Below, piece by piece: positions 26,067 through 35,450 of a stretch of 64,000 bases of DNA. A program made the translations under genes and the position numbers. Below the pieces are notes generated by a model. It had not been told where the DNA came from and searched no databases. It saw nothing but the letters and a program-made list of their open reading frames with translations. Source of the DNA: Bacteroidia bacterium (GTDB taxonomy: Bacteria; Bacteroidota; Bacteroidia; Flavobacteriales; Flavobacteriaceae); assembly GCA_030431055.1 (NCBI GenBank), contig JAUIJA010000001.1:558001-622000 (forward strand), in the 5' to 3' direction. The number at the start of each line of letters is the position of its first letter. Within the stretch, counting starts at the first letter, position 1.

Positions 26067-27419
26067 ATGAGCTATTTTAAAAACACGATTGTTTTGTTTT
26101 TTTTGTTTTCCATAGGAATTCAAAATTCTTTTTATGCTCAAACAAATCCAGATGAAATTGCTTTAAAGGATAATTTTGTTGAAAATAACTTTTATGAAGC
26201 CGTTAAACAGCGCGCTATTGAAAATTATGATAAAGCAATAGTTGCCATTCAAAAATGTATTGAAAAAGAACCAAATACCGCTGCATTTCATTATGAATTA
26301 GGGAAAAACTATCTCGATTCAAAACAATATATTGAAGCCGAACAAGCGTTTAAAAAAGCAACCGAATTAGATTCAAGTCAGCGTTGGTATTGGAATGGTT
26401 TGTATGATGTGTATTACAAAACTAAAGATTATCAAAAATCGATAGCAATTGTTCAAAAGTTAATTGAATTTGATCAAACTCTAAAAGAAGATTTGGTTTC
26501 GCTTTATGTTTATACTAATCAAAAAGAAAAAGCACTTCAGTTAATTGAAGAAATTGAATCTAAAGCAGTTTTGACTGCTAATATGGAATATTATAAACTT
26601 CGTTTACTTGAAGATTCAAAAGCTAATAAAGACGAAAATGAGTTGCTTAAAGCAATTCGTAAAAATCCTAAAAGCGAACAAAATTATGTCGACTTAATGG
26701 CGTTGTATTCACAACAAAATAGAGAAGACAAAGCTATTGAAGTTGCTAAAGATTTAGCACGAGAAATTCCCGATTCTGAATGGGCAAGTATCAGTTTGTT
26801 TAAATTAAATTTGAATGAAGAAAACGGAAAAGCAGCGGCAGAAGCAATGTTAAAAGTATTAGAAAACGATAAAGTTTCTTTAGGTTTAAAACATCGTTTT
26901 TTAAATGAATTTTTAATTTTTTCGGCAAATTCTACCGAGTTTGATACTGAGCTAAATCAAGCAGTTGATATTTTATCAAATGATAAATCGATTAATGTTG
27001 CAAAAGAAGTTGCCAAGTTTTATTATAACAAACGCAATTACGAAAAAACGTCATTTTTCTTAGAAAAAGCATTAGCAAATGAACCAAACGACTGGGAAAG
27101 TGTTGAATTGTTATTAGGGAATTTAGTCAATGCTAAGAACTATCAAGAATTAGGAACTAACGCAGCTATTTTCCTCGATTTATTTCCTGCTCAACCAAAA
27201 TTATATTATTACGCAGGTTTTGCCGAAAACAGAAAACAGAATTATAAACAAGCTATCGAATATTTAGAAACTGGTCTAGAATTTGTTGTAGACGATGTAG
27301 AATTAGAACGCTTTTTTGCGATTCAATTAGCCGAAGCTTATGCCGAATCTGGTGAAAAGAAGAAAAGCGAATACTATGTTTCTAAAGTAAATGAATTAAC
27401 AAAACAATTGAAAAAGTAA
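26067..27419 (+). CDS. Tetratricopeptide repeat protein, exported
   Basis: 450 residues. A signal peptide (FFLFSIGIQNSFYAQ) precedes TPR repeats running about residues 35-440 (AAFHYELGKNYLDSKQYIEA, WYWNGLYDVYYKTKDYQKS, KLYYYAGFAENRKQNYKQA). It probably acts as a periplasmic scaffold. The last base of its stop codon is the first base of the DUF4292 start, so it is tightly linked to DUF4292 and the EnvC-like gene, which points to envelope assembly. Confidence 0.85.
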   Translation: MSYFKNTIVLFFLFSIGIQNSFYAQTNPDEIALKDNFVENNFYEAVKQRAIENYDKAIVAIQKCIEKEPNTAAFHYELGKNYLDSKQYIEAEQAFKKATELDSSQRWYWNGLYDVYYKTKDYQKSIAIVQKLIEFDQTLKEDLVSLYVYTNQKEKALQLIEEIESKAVLTANMEYYKLRLLEDSKANKDENELLKAIRKNPKSEQNYVDLMALYSQQNREDKAIEVAKDLAREIPDSEWASISLFKLNLNEENGKAAAEAMLKVLENDKVSLGLKHRFLNEFLIFSANSTEFDTELNQAVDILSNDKSINVAKEVAKFYYNKRNYEKTSFFLEKALANEPNDWESVELLLGNLVNAKNYQELGTNAAIFLDLFPAQPKLYYYAGFAENRKQNYKQAIEYLETGLEFVVDDVELERFFAIQLAEAYAESGEKKKSEYYVSKVNELTKQLKK

Positions 27420-28186
27420 TGTTGAAAAGAATAAGTGTATTTGTTTTAATCGTTTTATTATCGGCTTGTAAGACAAAAAAATCGGTAGGAGAATTAGCGG
27501 CAAATGAAGAATTGGCGGCTACAAAAGTTATTCAAGAACATTATAAGAACGAATTAGATTTTAAAACCGTTAATATTCGTTCGAGTGCAAAATATAAAGA
27601 CGATAAACAAAAGCAAACGGTTTCGGCTGATATTCGAATTATCAAAAATGAAAAAATCTGGATAAACGTAAAATTTCTCGGCTTTCCAGCAGCAAAAGCT
27701 TTAATTACTCCAAATCGTGTTCGTTATTATGAAAAAATAAATAACACTTATTTCGATGGAAATTTCGAACTATTGAGTAATTGGTTAGGAACCGATTTAG
27801 ATTTTCAAAAAGTGCAAAATTTATTATTGGGAAAAGCTTTAGACGATTTAACAAAAACGAAATATGTTGCTTCTATTGAAGAAGAAATGTATAAGTTGAA
27901 TGAGAAAAAAACTTCTGCTACTGATAAGGAATTTTATTTTGAAGCAGCAAATTTCTTGGTTAAAAAGGAAAAAATAACACAGCAAAAAGAAAACCGCAGT
28001 TTAGAGGTTGAATATCCTTCTTTTACAAAACAAGATGGCATGTTTTTACCTAACGAAATTTTTGTAAAAGCCATTCAAGAAGATCAAGTAACTATTGCAA
28101 TACAATATAAGAATATTACCTTTGACGAAGATTTGAATACACCATTTTCTATTCCGAGTGGTTATGAAGAGGTAAAAATTAACTAA
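27419..28186 (+). CDS. DUF4292 lipoprotein
   Basis: 255 residues with lipobox LSAC after a hydrophobic start (ISVFVLIVLLSACKT). The body follows the DUF4292 pattern: a repeated beta-strand layout (VNIRSSAKYKDDKQKQTVSA, IWINVKFLGFPAAKALITP) that looks LolA/LolB-like. A lipoprotein-carrier or glycan-binding role is possible but unproven. It lies between TPR and EnvC-like genes. Confidence 0.85.
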   Translation: MLKRISVFVLIVLLSACKTKKSVGELAANEELAATKVIQEHYKNELDFKTVNIRSSAKYKDDKQKQTVSADIRIIKNEKIWINVKFLGFPAAKALITPNRVRYYEKINNTYFDGNFELLSNWLGTDLDFQKVQNLLLGKALDDLTKTKYVASIEEEMYKLNEKKTSATDKEFYFEAANFLVKKEKITQQKENRSLEVEYPSFTKQDGMFLPNEIFVKAIQEDQVTIAIQYKNITFDEDLNTPFSIPSGYEEVKIN

Positions 28187-28194
28187 TCGATTCT

Positions 28195-29412
28195 ATGAAC
28201 CGAATTTTTCTCGTTATCAGCTTTATTTTTTGGTCACTTTTAGCCGTGGCTCAACCTTCTAAACAGCAACAGTTAGAAGCTCAAAAAGCGCAAATTCAAA
28301 AAGAAATTGCAGCTTTCAGATCGTTGTTAAAAGACGAGAAACAGAAAGAAAAATCAGTTTTAAGTCAATTGGCCGAACAAAAAGCACGTATTCGTCTTAG
28401 TGAAAAATTAATTAGCACAACTGCGAAGCAAAAACGTTTACTAGAAGACGATATTTACTTAACACAGTTAAAAATAAATAAACTTAATCGCGAACTTAAA
28501 GTTTTAAAAGAAGATTACGCAAAAACGATTGTGAAATCTTATAAAAGCCGAAACGATAAAAGTCGCATTATGTTTATTTTATCTTCGCAAAATTTCTTAC
28601 AAGCATATAAGCGAATTCAATATATGAAGCAATATGCAAGTTACCGAAAAATGCAAGGTGAAGAAATTGCCGAAAAACAAGAAAAACTGAACATTGAAAA
28701 AGCGCGACTAGAAAAAAATAAAAAAGAGAAAGAGAAAGTTTTAGCCGAAAACAAAAAAGAAAAAGAACTGCTAGAAGAACAGAAGAAAGAACAAGAAAAG
28801 CTAGTTAAAGAAGTTCAGAAGAATAAGAAAAAATACGTTGCTGAAATCGATAAAAAACAGAAAAAAGCACGTGAAATCGATAAGCAAATTAAAAAGTTAA
28901 TTGCTGAAGCCATTGCAAAAGCAAACAAGAAAAACGCGCCAAAAGGAACAAAATCTTCTTCGTCTAAGTTTGTCTTAACAGCTGAAGGTAAAATTGTTTC
29001 TGATAACTTTAAAGCCAACAAAGGGAAATTGCCTTGGCCGGTAGAAAAAGGTTACGTACAATTGCGTTATGGCGACCAACCGCATCCTGTTCATCGTAAT
29101 TTAACCGTTCACAATAGTGGTGTAGAAATTGCAACCGAACCAGGTTCATCTGCACGCGCTATTTTCGATGGTGAGGTTTTACAAGTGCAAGTGGTTTCTG
29201 CAAATAATAAAGCCGTTTACATTCGTCATGGAGATTTCGTAACCGTTTACTTAAACTTACAAACGGTTTCGGTAAAACAAGGCGATAAAGTAACGATAAA
29301 ACAATCGATAGGAAAAGTTCACACCGATTCTTCTGGAAAAGCCGTAATTAAGTTCTTAGTACTACAAAATACTACGACTTTAAACCCAGAACAATGGTTG
29401 TATAATATGTAA
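28195..29412 (+). CDS. EnvC-like murein hydrolase activator with degenerate M23 domain
   Basis: 405 residues. A signal peptide (SFIFWSLLAVAQ) is followed by ~240 residues of coiled coil very rich in Lys/Glu/Gln (KKEQEKLVKEVQ) and a C-terminal LytM/M23 fold from about residue 285. The zinc ligands are lost: the HxxxD site reads VHNSGVEIAT, the first HxH-region His is Leu-Asn (YLNL), and the last motif reads KFLVLQN. So it likely activates amidases rather than cutting murein itself, like E. coli EnvC. Confidence 0.88.
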   Translation: MNRIFLVISFIFWSLLAVAQPSKQQQLEAQKAQIQKEIAAFRSLLKDEKQKEKSVLSQLAEQKARIRLSEKLISTTAKQKRLLEDDIYLTQLKINKLNRELKVLKEDYAKTIVKSYKSRNDKSRIMFILSSQNFLQAYKRIQYMKQYASYRKMQGEEIAEKQEKLNIEKARLEKNKKEKEKVLAENKKEKELLEEQKKEQEKLVKEVQKNKKKYVAEIDKKQKKAREIDKQIKKLIAEAIAKANKKNAPKGTKSSSSKFVLTAEGKIVSDNFKANKGKLPWPVEKGYVQLRYGDQPHPVHRNLTVHNSGVEIATEPGSSARAIFDGEVLQVQVVSANNKAVYIRHGDFVTVYLNLQTVSVKQGDKVTIKQSIGKVHTDSSGKAVIKFLVLQNTTTLNPEQWLYNM

Positions 29413-29416
29413 AATG

Positions 29417-29455
29417 AAAAGCACCGCAAAGAAATGTGCGGAGCTTTTTGTTTTG
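29417..29455 (+). terminator. Hairpin terminator after the EnvC-like gene
   Basis: AAAAGCACCGCA pairs with TGCGGAGCTTTT with one mismatch, followed by TTTTTGTTTT. It begins a few bases after the stop codon. Confidence 0.75.
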
Positions 29456-29491
29456 ATAAAACCTCTATTTTTGAATAATTAAAACTTACAA

Positions 29492-29746
29492 ATGGAATTC
29501 TTAAACAAATTCATCACTATTTTAATTCTCTTTGTAGTTATATTTTTTTGGAATAAATATATTGTAGAGTATTTTTTCAATAGACCTGAAAGATTCCATA
29601 GAAAATACAATGCTGAAAATTTAAACAGGCAACCTATAAAGTTTTATCTTGAAAATAAAGATAAATTCATAAAGTTTGCAAAATGGTTTTATTGGATAGG
29701 ATTTGTATATTTAAGCATAATGGTTTTGATAGGTGTAATTCCTTAA
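29492..29746 (+). CDS. Small two-helix membrane protein, unknown
   Basis: 84 residues with a hydrophobic helix near the start (FITILILFVVIFFWNKYIV) and another at the end (FYWIGFVYLSIMVLIGVIP). The middle is polar and basic. No family is recognised. It is real enough to list because it has two clean helices and a good start after a terminator, but it is short and AT-rich. Its last four bases overlap the mfd stop on the other strand. Confidence 0.55.
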   Translation: MEFLNKFITILILFVVIFFWNKYIVEYFFNRPERFHRKYNAENLNRQPIKFYLENKDKFIKFAKWFYWIGFVYLSIMVLIGVIP

Positions 29747-32700
29747 AACCCTTTCAACAACTCCAGCGCTTTCGTTACACTTTTTACATTATCAAAAGAC
29801 AACAATAAACGCAAACCATTTTTAGTTTGTTTTTCTTTCAGCTTGCAAATGTTTCCGTTTTGTTGGGTAAATTGTAAAACTTTCATAAAACGGTTACTTT
29901 GGTAAAAATCACTTTGTTGGTCGCTAATAAAATAACCTACCATTTTACCTTGTTTTAAAATCAGTTTTTCAATTCCCATTGCGGTTGCTTTCCACTTAAT
30001 GCGAACACTATTTAAAAGTGCTAAAGCAGGTTTAGGCAACGCGCCAAAACGGTCAATTAATTTTTGCTCAAAACGTTCTAATTCTTCTTCCGTTTTTAGG
30101 TTACTTAACTCGTTGTAAAGATTTAAACGTTCGGTAATATTGTTAATGTATTCATCAGGAAACAATAACTCAAAATCAGAATCAATTTGTATTTCTTTTA
30201 CAAATTCTTTGGTTTCAATATTGTTTTCTTCGGTATACAAATCTTTAAACTCGTTTTCTTTCAGTTCTTCAATGGCTTCATTCATGATTTTTTGGTAGGT
30301 TTCAAAACCAATTTCATTAATAAATCCACTTTGTTCACCACCTAATAAATCTCCAGCACCACGAATTTCTAAATCTTTCATCGCGATGTTAAAACCGCTT
30401 CCTAATTCGCTAAACTGCTCTAAAGCCGTAATACGTTTTTGCGCTTCGCTTGTCATCATAGAATACGGCGGTGTTATAAAATAACAAAAGGCTTTTTTAT
30501 TGCTTCGACCAACACGACCACGCATTTGATGCAAATCGGAAAGTCCGAAATTATTGGCATTATTAATAAAAATCGTATTCGCATTAGGTACATCTAAACC
30601 ACTTTCCACTATGGTTGTGGCAACTAAAACATCAAATTCGCCTTCCATAAAGGCCAACATTAATTCTTCCAGCTTTTTACCATCCATTTGTCCGTGACCA
30701 ATTCCTACTTTCGCACCTGGAACCAATCGTTGAATCATTCCAGCAACTTCTTTAATGTTTTCAATGCGGTTGTTAATGAAATACACTTGTCCGCCACGTT
30801 GAATTTCATACGAAATCGCATCGCGAATTGCTTCTTCATTAAATCGGATAACTTGCGTTTCAATAGGATAACGGTTTGGCGGTGGCGTTGTAATCACCGA
30901 TAAATCGCGCGCCGCCATTAACGAAAACTGAAGCGTTCTTGGAATTGGTGTTGCGGTTAACGTCAAAGTATCAACATTTGTAGCAATCGTTTTCAATTTA
31001 TCTTTTACGTTTACACCAAACTTTTGTTCTTCGTCAATAATTAATAAACCTAAATTTTTAAACTGTACATTTTTGTTTACCAATTGATGCGTTCCAATGA
31101 TAATATCAACTTTGCCTTCTTCAAGAGCTTTCAAGGTTTCCGATTTTTGCTTCGCAGTTCTAAATCGGTTTAAATAACTTACCGTAACCGGCATGTCTTT
31201 TAAACGTTCTGAAAAAGTACGATAATGTTGGTACGCTAAAATAGTTGTTGGAACCAAAACAGCGACTTGTTTGCCATTATCAACCGCTTTAAATGCAGCA
31301 CGAATGGCAACTTCGGTTTTTCCGAAACCAACATCGCCACAAACTAAGCGATCCATCGGTCTTTCGCTTTCCATATCGGCTTTTACATCAGCTGTTGCCG
31401 TAATTTGATCTGGTGTATCTTCGTAAATAAACGAACTTTCTAATTCTTTTTGTAAATAGCTATCAGGCGCATATTGAAAACCTTTGTCTAAACGACGTTT
31501 TGCATACAACTGAATCAAATTGAACGCAATGTGCTTAACTCGCGCTTTGGTTTTTTGTTTTAACGTTTTCCAAGCTTTACTTCCCAGTTTGTAAACTTTT
31601 GGAGGAGCTCCATCTTTTCCGTTGTATTTTGATATTTTATGAAGTGAATGAATGCTAACATACACAATGTCGTTATCGGCGTAAACCAATTTAATCGCTT
31701 CTTGCTTTTTGCCTTCAACTTCAATTTTTTGTAAGCCGCCAAATTTTCCAATTCCGTGATCGATATGCGTTACATAATCACCAACGGAAAGCGATGTCAA
31801 TTCTTTTAGCGTTATACTTTGCTTTTTAGAATAACCATTTTTAATGCTAAACTTGTGATAACGTTCAAAAATTTGATGATCAGTATAACAAACAATGCGA
31901 TTTTCATCATCAATAAAACCTTGGTATAAAGGTAAGACGATGGTTTTGTATTGTTTGCGAATGCTTTCGTGTTGTTCTTCATCTATAGATTCAAAAATAT
32001 CATGAAAACGATTCGCTTGATTTTCATTAGAGCAACACAAATAATTCGTAAATCCGTTAAAATGATTTTCGCTTAAATTATTCAATAACAAATCAAATTG
32101 TTTGTTGAATGAAGGTTGCGGTTGGGTATGAAATTCGAATGTTTTTTCGGTTTGAAAAACAGTATTTTTATCCAATTCGATTACCGAAAAATCTAAAGCT
32201 TTCTTTAAAAAAGACTTTTGATTTACAAATAATTCTTCTGGTTGGCTATGTTTTATATCGGTTGATAATTTTTCATAAGCTTCATTAGCTTTTTCAAATA
32301 ACTTATCGAGTTGTTGTCCTAAAAATTCCGTGTTTTGAATAAAAAGAACGGTTTTCTCTTTGATGTATTCTAAGAAACTCTCACGGTTTTCTTCCAAAAG
32401 TTTATTTTCAACATTCGGAATAATGTTGATTTTCTTTAGTTTTTCAACGGAAAGTTGGGTTTCTACATCAAACGTTCGAATACTATCGACTTCGTCACCA
32501 AAAAATTCAATTCGGTACGGATTATCATTAGAAAATGAAAACACATCGATAATTCCACCACGAACCGAAAATTCGCCAGGTTCGGTTACAAAATCAACAC
32601 GTTTAAAGTTATATTCAAAAAGCGTTTCGTTGATAAAATCAATCGATAAATTATCACCAATTTGAATTTTCAACGTATTTTTTTCTAATTCTTTTTTAGT

Positions 32701-33096
32701 AACTACTTTTTCAAAAATAGCTTCGGCATACGAAACAATAATAGCAGGTTTTTTACGCGAATTAATTCGGTTTAAAACTTCAGCACGAAGCAAAACATTA
32801 GCATTGTCAGTTTCTTCAATTTGATACGGACGACGATACGAACCCGGATAAAACAACACATCTTCTTTATTGATAAGCTGTTCTAAATCATTTAGATAAT
32901 AAGCGGCTTCTTCTTTATCGTTAAATAATAATAGAAAAGGTAATTCGCTTTTTTTGAATAAAGCTGTTGTAACAAAAGATAATGACGAACCTGTTAAACC
33001 ATGCAAACCGATCTTTTTACGAGAAGAAAAAGTATCTACAATTTGAATGGTTTTAGGATTTTCTTGATATGCTTGTAAAATATTGGTTTTACTCAA
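29743..33096 (-). CDS. mfd: Transcription-repair coupling factor Mfd
   Basis: 1117 residues. Domains in order: UvrB-like N-terminal module; CarD/RNA-polymerase-interacting domain (GDYVTHIDHGIGKFGG, about 445-460); RecG-like helicase with P-loop GDVGFGKTE, DEEQ box and LTATPIPRTLQ; C-terminal TRCF domain. It removes stalled RNA polymerase at DNA lesions and recruits UvrA. Its start overlaps the end of the upstream lipoprotein gene by eight bases, so the two form an operon. Confidence 0.98.
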   Translation of the reverse strand: MSKTNILQAYQENPKTIQIVDTFSSRKKIGLHGLTGSSLSFVTTALFKKSELPFLLLFNDKEEAAYYLNDLEQLINKEDVLFYPGSYRRPYQIEETDNANVLLRAEVLNRINSRKKPAIIVSYAEAIFEKVVTKKELEKNTLKIQIGDNLSIDFINETLFEYNFKRVDFVTEPGEFSVRGGIIDVFSFSNDNPYRIEFFGDEVDSIRTFDVETQLSVEKLKKINIIPNVENKLLEENRESFLEYIKEKTVLFIQNTEFLGQQLDKLFEKANEAYEKLSTDIKHSQPEELFVNQKSFLKKALDFSVIELDKNTVFQTEKTFEFHTQPQPSFNKQFDLLLNNLSENHFNGFTNYLCCSNENQANRFHDIFESIDEEQHESIRKQYKTIVLPLYQGFIDDENRIVCYTDHQIFERYHKFSIKNGYSKKQSITLKELTSLSVGDYVTHIDHGIGKFGGLQKIEVEGKKQEAIKLVYADNDIVYVSIHSLHKISKYNGKDGAPPKVYKLGSKAWKTLKQKTKARVKHIAFNLIQLYAKRRLDKGFQYAPDSYLQKELESSFIYEDTPDQITATADVKADMESERPMDRLVCGDVGFGKTEVAIRAAFKAVDNGKQVAVLVPTTILAYQHYRTFSERLKDMPVTVSYLNRFRTAKQKSETLKALEEGKVDIIIGTHQLVNKNVQFKNLGLLIIDEEQKFGVNVKDKLKTIATNVDTLTLTATPIPRTLQFSLMAARDLSVITTPPPNRYPIETQVIRFNEEAIRDAISYEIQRGGQVYFINNRIENIKEVAGMIQRLVPGAKVGIGHGQMDGKKLEELMLAFMEGEFDVLVATTIVESGLDVPNANTIFINNANNFGLSDLHQMRGRVGRSNKKAFCYFITPPYSMMTSEAQKRITALEQFSELGSGFNIAMKDLEIRGAGDLLGGEQSGFINEIGFETYQKIMNEAIEELKENEFKDLYTEENNIETKEFVKEIQIDSDFELLFPDEYINNITERLNLYNELSNLKTEEELERFEQKLIDRFGALPKPALALLNSVRIKWKATAMGIEKLILKQGKMVGYFISDQQSDFYQSNRFMKVLQFTQQNGNICKLKEKQTKNGLRLLLSFDNVKSVTKALELLKGF

Positions 33097-33748
33097 TTTT
33101 TTGTTTGTTTAAAAAAGGTTTTTTGAGTTCTTTTTTCGGTTCAGTTTGAGTAGAATCTATTTTTTCTAAGTTTTCATTGAATACATTATCACTTGCCATA
33201 CGAGTTGTATCTAAAGCGCGAATCATGTCTTCTTCACCTATTTCCATAGGAATTGCTTCTTTAATCAGTACTTCTTCTAATTGGCTATACACACTTTTAA
33301 TTTCTTCATTTACAGCTGTAATTAAACCAGTTACTTTTTTCTCTGGAATAGATTGTAAATGTAAATAAGTATCTAAAGAATTTAGTTGTGTATTAAGTGT
33401 GATTAATCGGCTACGAACTTGCGGGTTATTGAATTTTTCAGGAACAGTTAATGAAAGACTATCGGCACGATTGGCCACATTTTCAATTTTCATTTGAAAA
33501 GCTAAAAGCGACGTTTGTGGTTTCTGTTCCAATTCATTTTGAAATTGATTCCATTCTTTCCATTCTTTTAATGTGTTTTCAATTTCTGGACGTGTTTTAG
33601 GAAATACAAAATTCCATTCTTTCGAAATGGTTTTGAAAACTTGCTCGTTTCTTGCTTTAGTTTTCTCTGAATCAGCATCTAATTCTGAAAAATTATTGCA
33701 CGAAACGACAAAAAGAGTAATTATATATAAACTTAGTAAGTGCTTCAT
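33089..33748 (-). CDS. Lipoprotein of unknown function upstream of mfd
   Basis: 219 residues with lipobox VVSC. The rest is mostly helical and charged (ENTLKEWKEWNQFQNELEQ), ending in a Lys-rich tail (KKELKKPFLNKQ). No known family is recognised. It overlaps mfd by eight bases and would share its transcript; this pairing of an envelope lipoprotein with a repair helicase has no obvious logic. Confidence 0.75.
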   Translation of the reverse strand: MKHLLSLYIITLFVVSCNNFSELDADSEKTKARNEQVFKTISKEWNFVFPKTRPEIENTLKEWKEWNQFQNELEQKPQTSLLAFQMKIENVANRADSLSLTVPEKFNNPQVRSRLITLNTQLNSLDTYLHLQSIPEKKVTGLITAVNEEIKSVYSQLEEVLIKEAIPMEIGEEDMIRALDTTRMASDNVFNENLEKIDSTQTEPKKELKKPFLNKQKIE

Positions 33749-33855
33749 AATTGATAAATATACCGCAAAAATACAAATGTTTCTGTTAAGAAAATAGTAA
33801 TAAAAAAGTTACTTGTTATAGGTGTGTAAAATGTTTTTCCACTTTAAAAAATGAG

Positions 33856-33863
33856 TATCTTTG
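33856..33863 (+). promoter_or_regulatory. -7 element before the L-threonine dehydrogenase gene
   Basis: TATCTTTG matches TAnnTTTG 19 bases before the ATG; the -33 position carries only a weak T-rich match. Confidence 0.5.
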
Positions 33864-33882
33864 TTAACCAAACAAACAAAAA

Positions 33883-34836
33883 ATGCAAACCAAAATATTA
33901 ATCATCGGTGCTTGTGGTCAAATAGGTACTGAACTTACAGCTAAACTTCGCGAAACCTATGGTGTTGAAAATGTAGTCGCTTCTGACATTCGTAAACTTG
34001 AAAATGATGTTGTGAATAATGGAATTTTTGAAGTTGTAAATGCACTTGATTTTAACCAAATTCAAAATTTAGTTGAGCAATACGAAATTACTGACGTGTA
34101 TTTAATGGCGGCCTTACTTTCAGCTACAGCAGAAAAGAATCCTGCTTTTGCATGGGATTTGAATATGAATTCGTTGTTTCATGTATTGAATTTAGCTAAA
34201 GAAGGAAAAATTAAAAAGATATTTTGGCCATCGAGTATAGCGGTTTTTGGGCCAACAACTCCAAGTGAAAATACGCCACAATATACCATTATGGAACCAA
34301 CGACTGTTTACGGAATTTCGAAACAAGCAGGTGAAAGATGGTGTGAATATTACAACAAGCAATATGGTGTTGATGTAAGAAGTATTCGTTATCCAGGTTT
34401 GATTAGTTGGAGTACAGAACCAGGCGGAGGAACAACAGATTATGCAGTAGATATTTATCACAAAGCGATTACCGATGGAAAATTTACAAGCTTTTTATCT
34501 GAAAATTCTGCGTTGCCAATGATGTATATGGACGATGCGATTAAAGCTACAATTGGAATTATGCAAGCGCCAGCAGAGCAGATTAAAATTCGTTCTTCGT
34601 ATAATTTATCAGCTATGAGTTTTACACCAAAAGAAGTAGCAGAAGTAATTAAAAAACATTATCCTGAATTTACAATCGATTACGATCCAGATTTCCGCCA
34701 GAAAATAGCGGATAGTTGGCCAGCAAGTATTGATGATACTTCAGCACGAGAAGATTGGGGTTGGAAAAACGATTACGATTTAGAAAATATGACCGTTGAA
34801 ATGTTCAAGAATTTGAAGGAGCATATTTATAGTTAA
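33883..34836 (+). CDS. L-threonine 3-dehydrogenase, SDR type
   Basis: 317 residues. Rossmann motif GACGQIG (residues 9-15) and catalytic Tyr143/Lys147 in YGISK. Typical segments are WPSSIAVFGPTTP and IRYPGLISW. This epimerase-like, zinc-free ThrDH was characterised in Flavobacterium frigidimaris; it oxidises threonine to 2-amino-3-ketobutyrate for cleavage by Kbl. Cytosolic, with its own promoter. A GTCATTTCGAGC repeat follows its stop directly. Confidence 0.9.
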   Translation: MQTKILIIGACGQIGTELTAKLRETYGVENVVASDIRKLENDVVNNGIFEVVNALDFNQIQNLVEQYEITDVYLMAALLSATAEKNPAFAWDLNMNSLFHVLNLAKEGKIKKIFWPSSIAVFGPTTPSENTPQYTIMEPTTVYGISKQAGERWCEYYNKQYGVDVRSIRYPGLISWSTEPGGGTTDYAVDIYHKAITDGKFTSFLSENSALPMMYMDDAIKATIGIMQAPAEQIKIRSSYNLSAMSFTPKEVAEVIKKHYPEFTIDYDPDFRQKIADSWPASIDDTSAREDWGWKNDYDLENMTVEMFKNLKEHIYS

Positions 34837-34837
34837 T

Positions 34838-34860
34838 GTCATTTCGAGCGGAGTCGAGAA
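34838..34860. repeat. Interspersed palindromic repeat, right of the ThrDH gene
   Basis: GTCATTTCGAGCGGAGTCG followed by AGAA. The same sequence occurs inverted at 35401-35430, so the NTF2-like gene lies between two copies in opposite orientation. Confidence 0.75.
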
Positions 34861-34863
34861 CTT

Positions 34864-35358
34864 TTACTTCAACTTATCAATCAAAGCGTCTTCAATAGGC
34901 GCTTTTATTTTTATCACTTCGTTTGTGTTATCATTAGGAATTGTCATCGACAACACATAATGTTTGATTTTCCACTCGTTGTTGCTTTTTTCAAGTGTTC
35001 CGCTTCCTCTACAAATTTTCATTTGTGTATTTAGTAATTCGTCAAACCAAGCGGTTTTTCCATTTTTAGAAAAGTAAATATGACGTTCTAATGCAGTAAA
35101 ACTCCAAGCGCGACCTTTGTCGAAATACGGTTTAGCAAATGCTTTAAACTCTGTTTTGTTCCAATTTTCAGTGGCATCCGTTCCAATGAAAATAGCTTCT
35201 TCAGCCATCGCATTAAAATAATTGTCAAAATTAGCTTCAGCGGCTGCTTTGTGCCAATTGTCTAAAACTTGGTTAATGTTGTTTTTTTCTGAAGTGATAT
35301 CTTTTGTTGACGAACAGCTTACGATAATTAAGGAAAGAAATATGAAAAGTTTTTGCAT
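34864..35358 (-). CDS. NTF2-like/SnoaL-type lipoprotein (DUF4440-like)
   Basis: 164 residues from ATG at 35358; the seven upstream in-frame residues fall in a palindromic repeat and are probably not translated. Lipobox IVSC follows MQKLFIFLSLI. The body has the cystatin/NTF2-like pattern: INQVLDNWHKAAAEANFDNY, then ENWNKTEFKAFAKP and the C-terminal beta strands. Such domains can bind ligands or act as enzymes; no catalytic residue stands out. It is bracketed by repeats. Confidence 0.8.
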   Translation of the reverse strand: MQKLFIFLSLIIVSCSSTKDITSEKNNINQVLDNWHKAAAEANFDNYFNAMAEEAIFIGTDATENWNKTEFKAFAKPYFDKGRAWSFTALERHIYFSKNGKTAWFDELLNTQMKICRGSGTLEKSNNEWKIKHYVLSMTIPNDNTNEVIKIKAPIEDALIDKLK

Positions 35359-35362
35359 AAAA

Positions 35363-35430
35363 AATGTCATTTTGAACAAAGTTGAAATCTAATATACAAA
35401 AGATTTCTCGACTCCGCTCGAAATGACATT
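35363..35430. repeat. Interspersed palindromic repeat, 68 bases
   Basis: AATGTCATTTTGAACAAAG (from 35363) and its partner ending CTCGAAATGACATT (35430) are imperfect inverted arms around an AT-rich loop. It contains the shared core CTCGACTCCGCTCGAAATGA, so it is the same family as 34838-34860 and 5777-5810. Confidence 0.8.
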
Positions 35431-35450
35431 AGTGTAAATAGAAAAGAATC

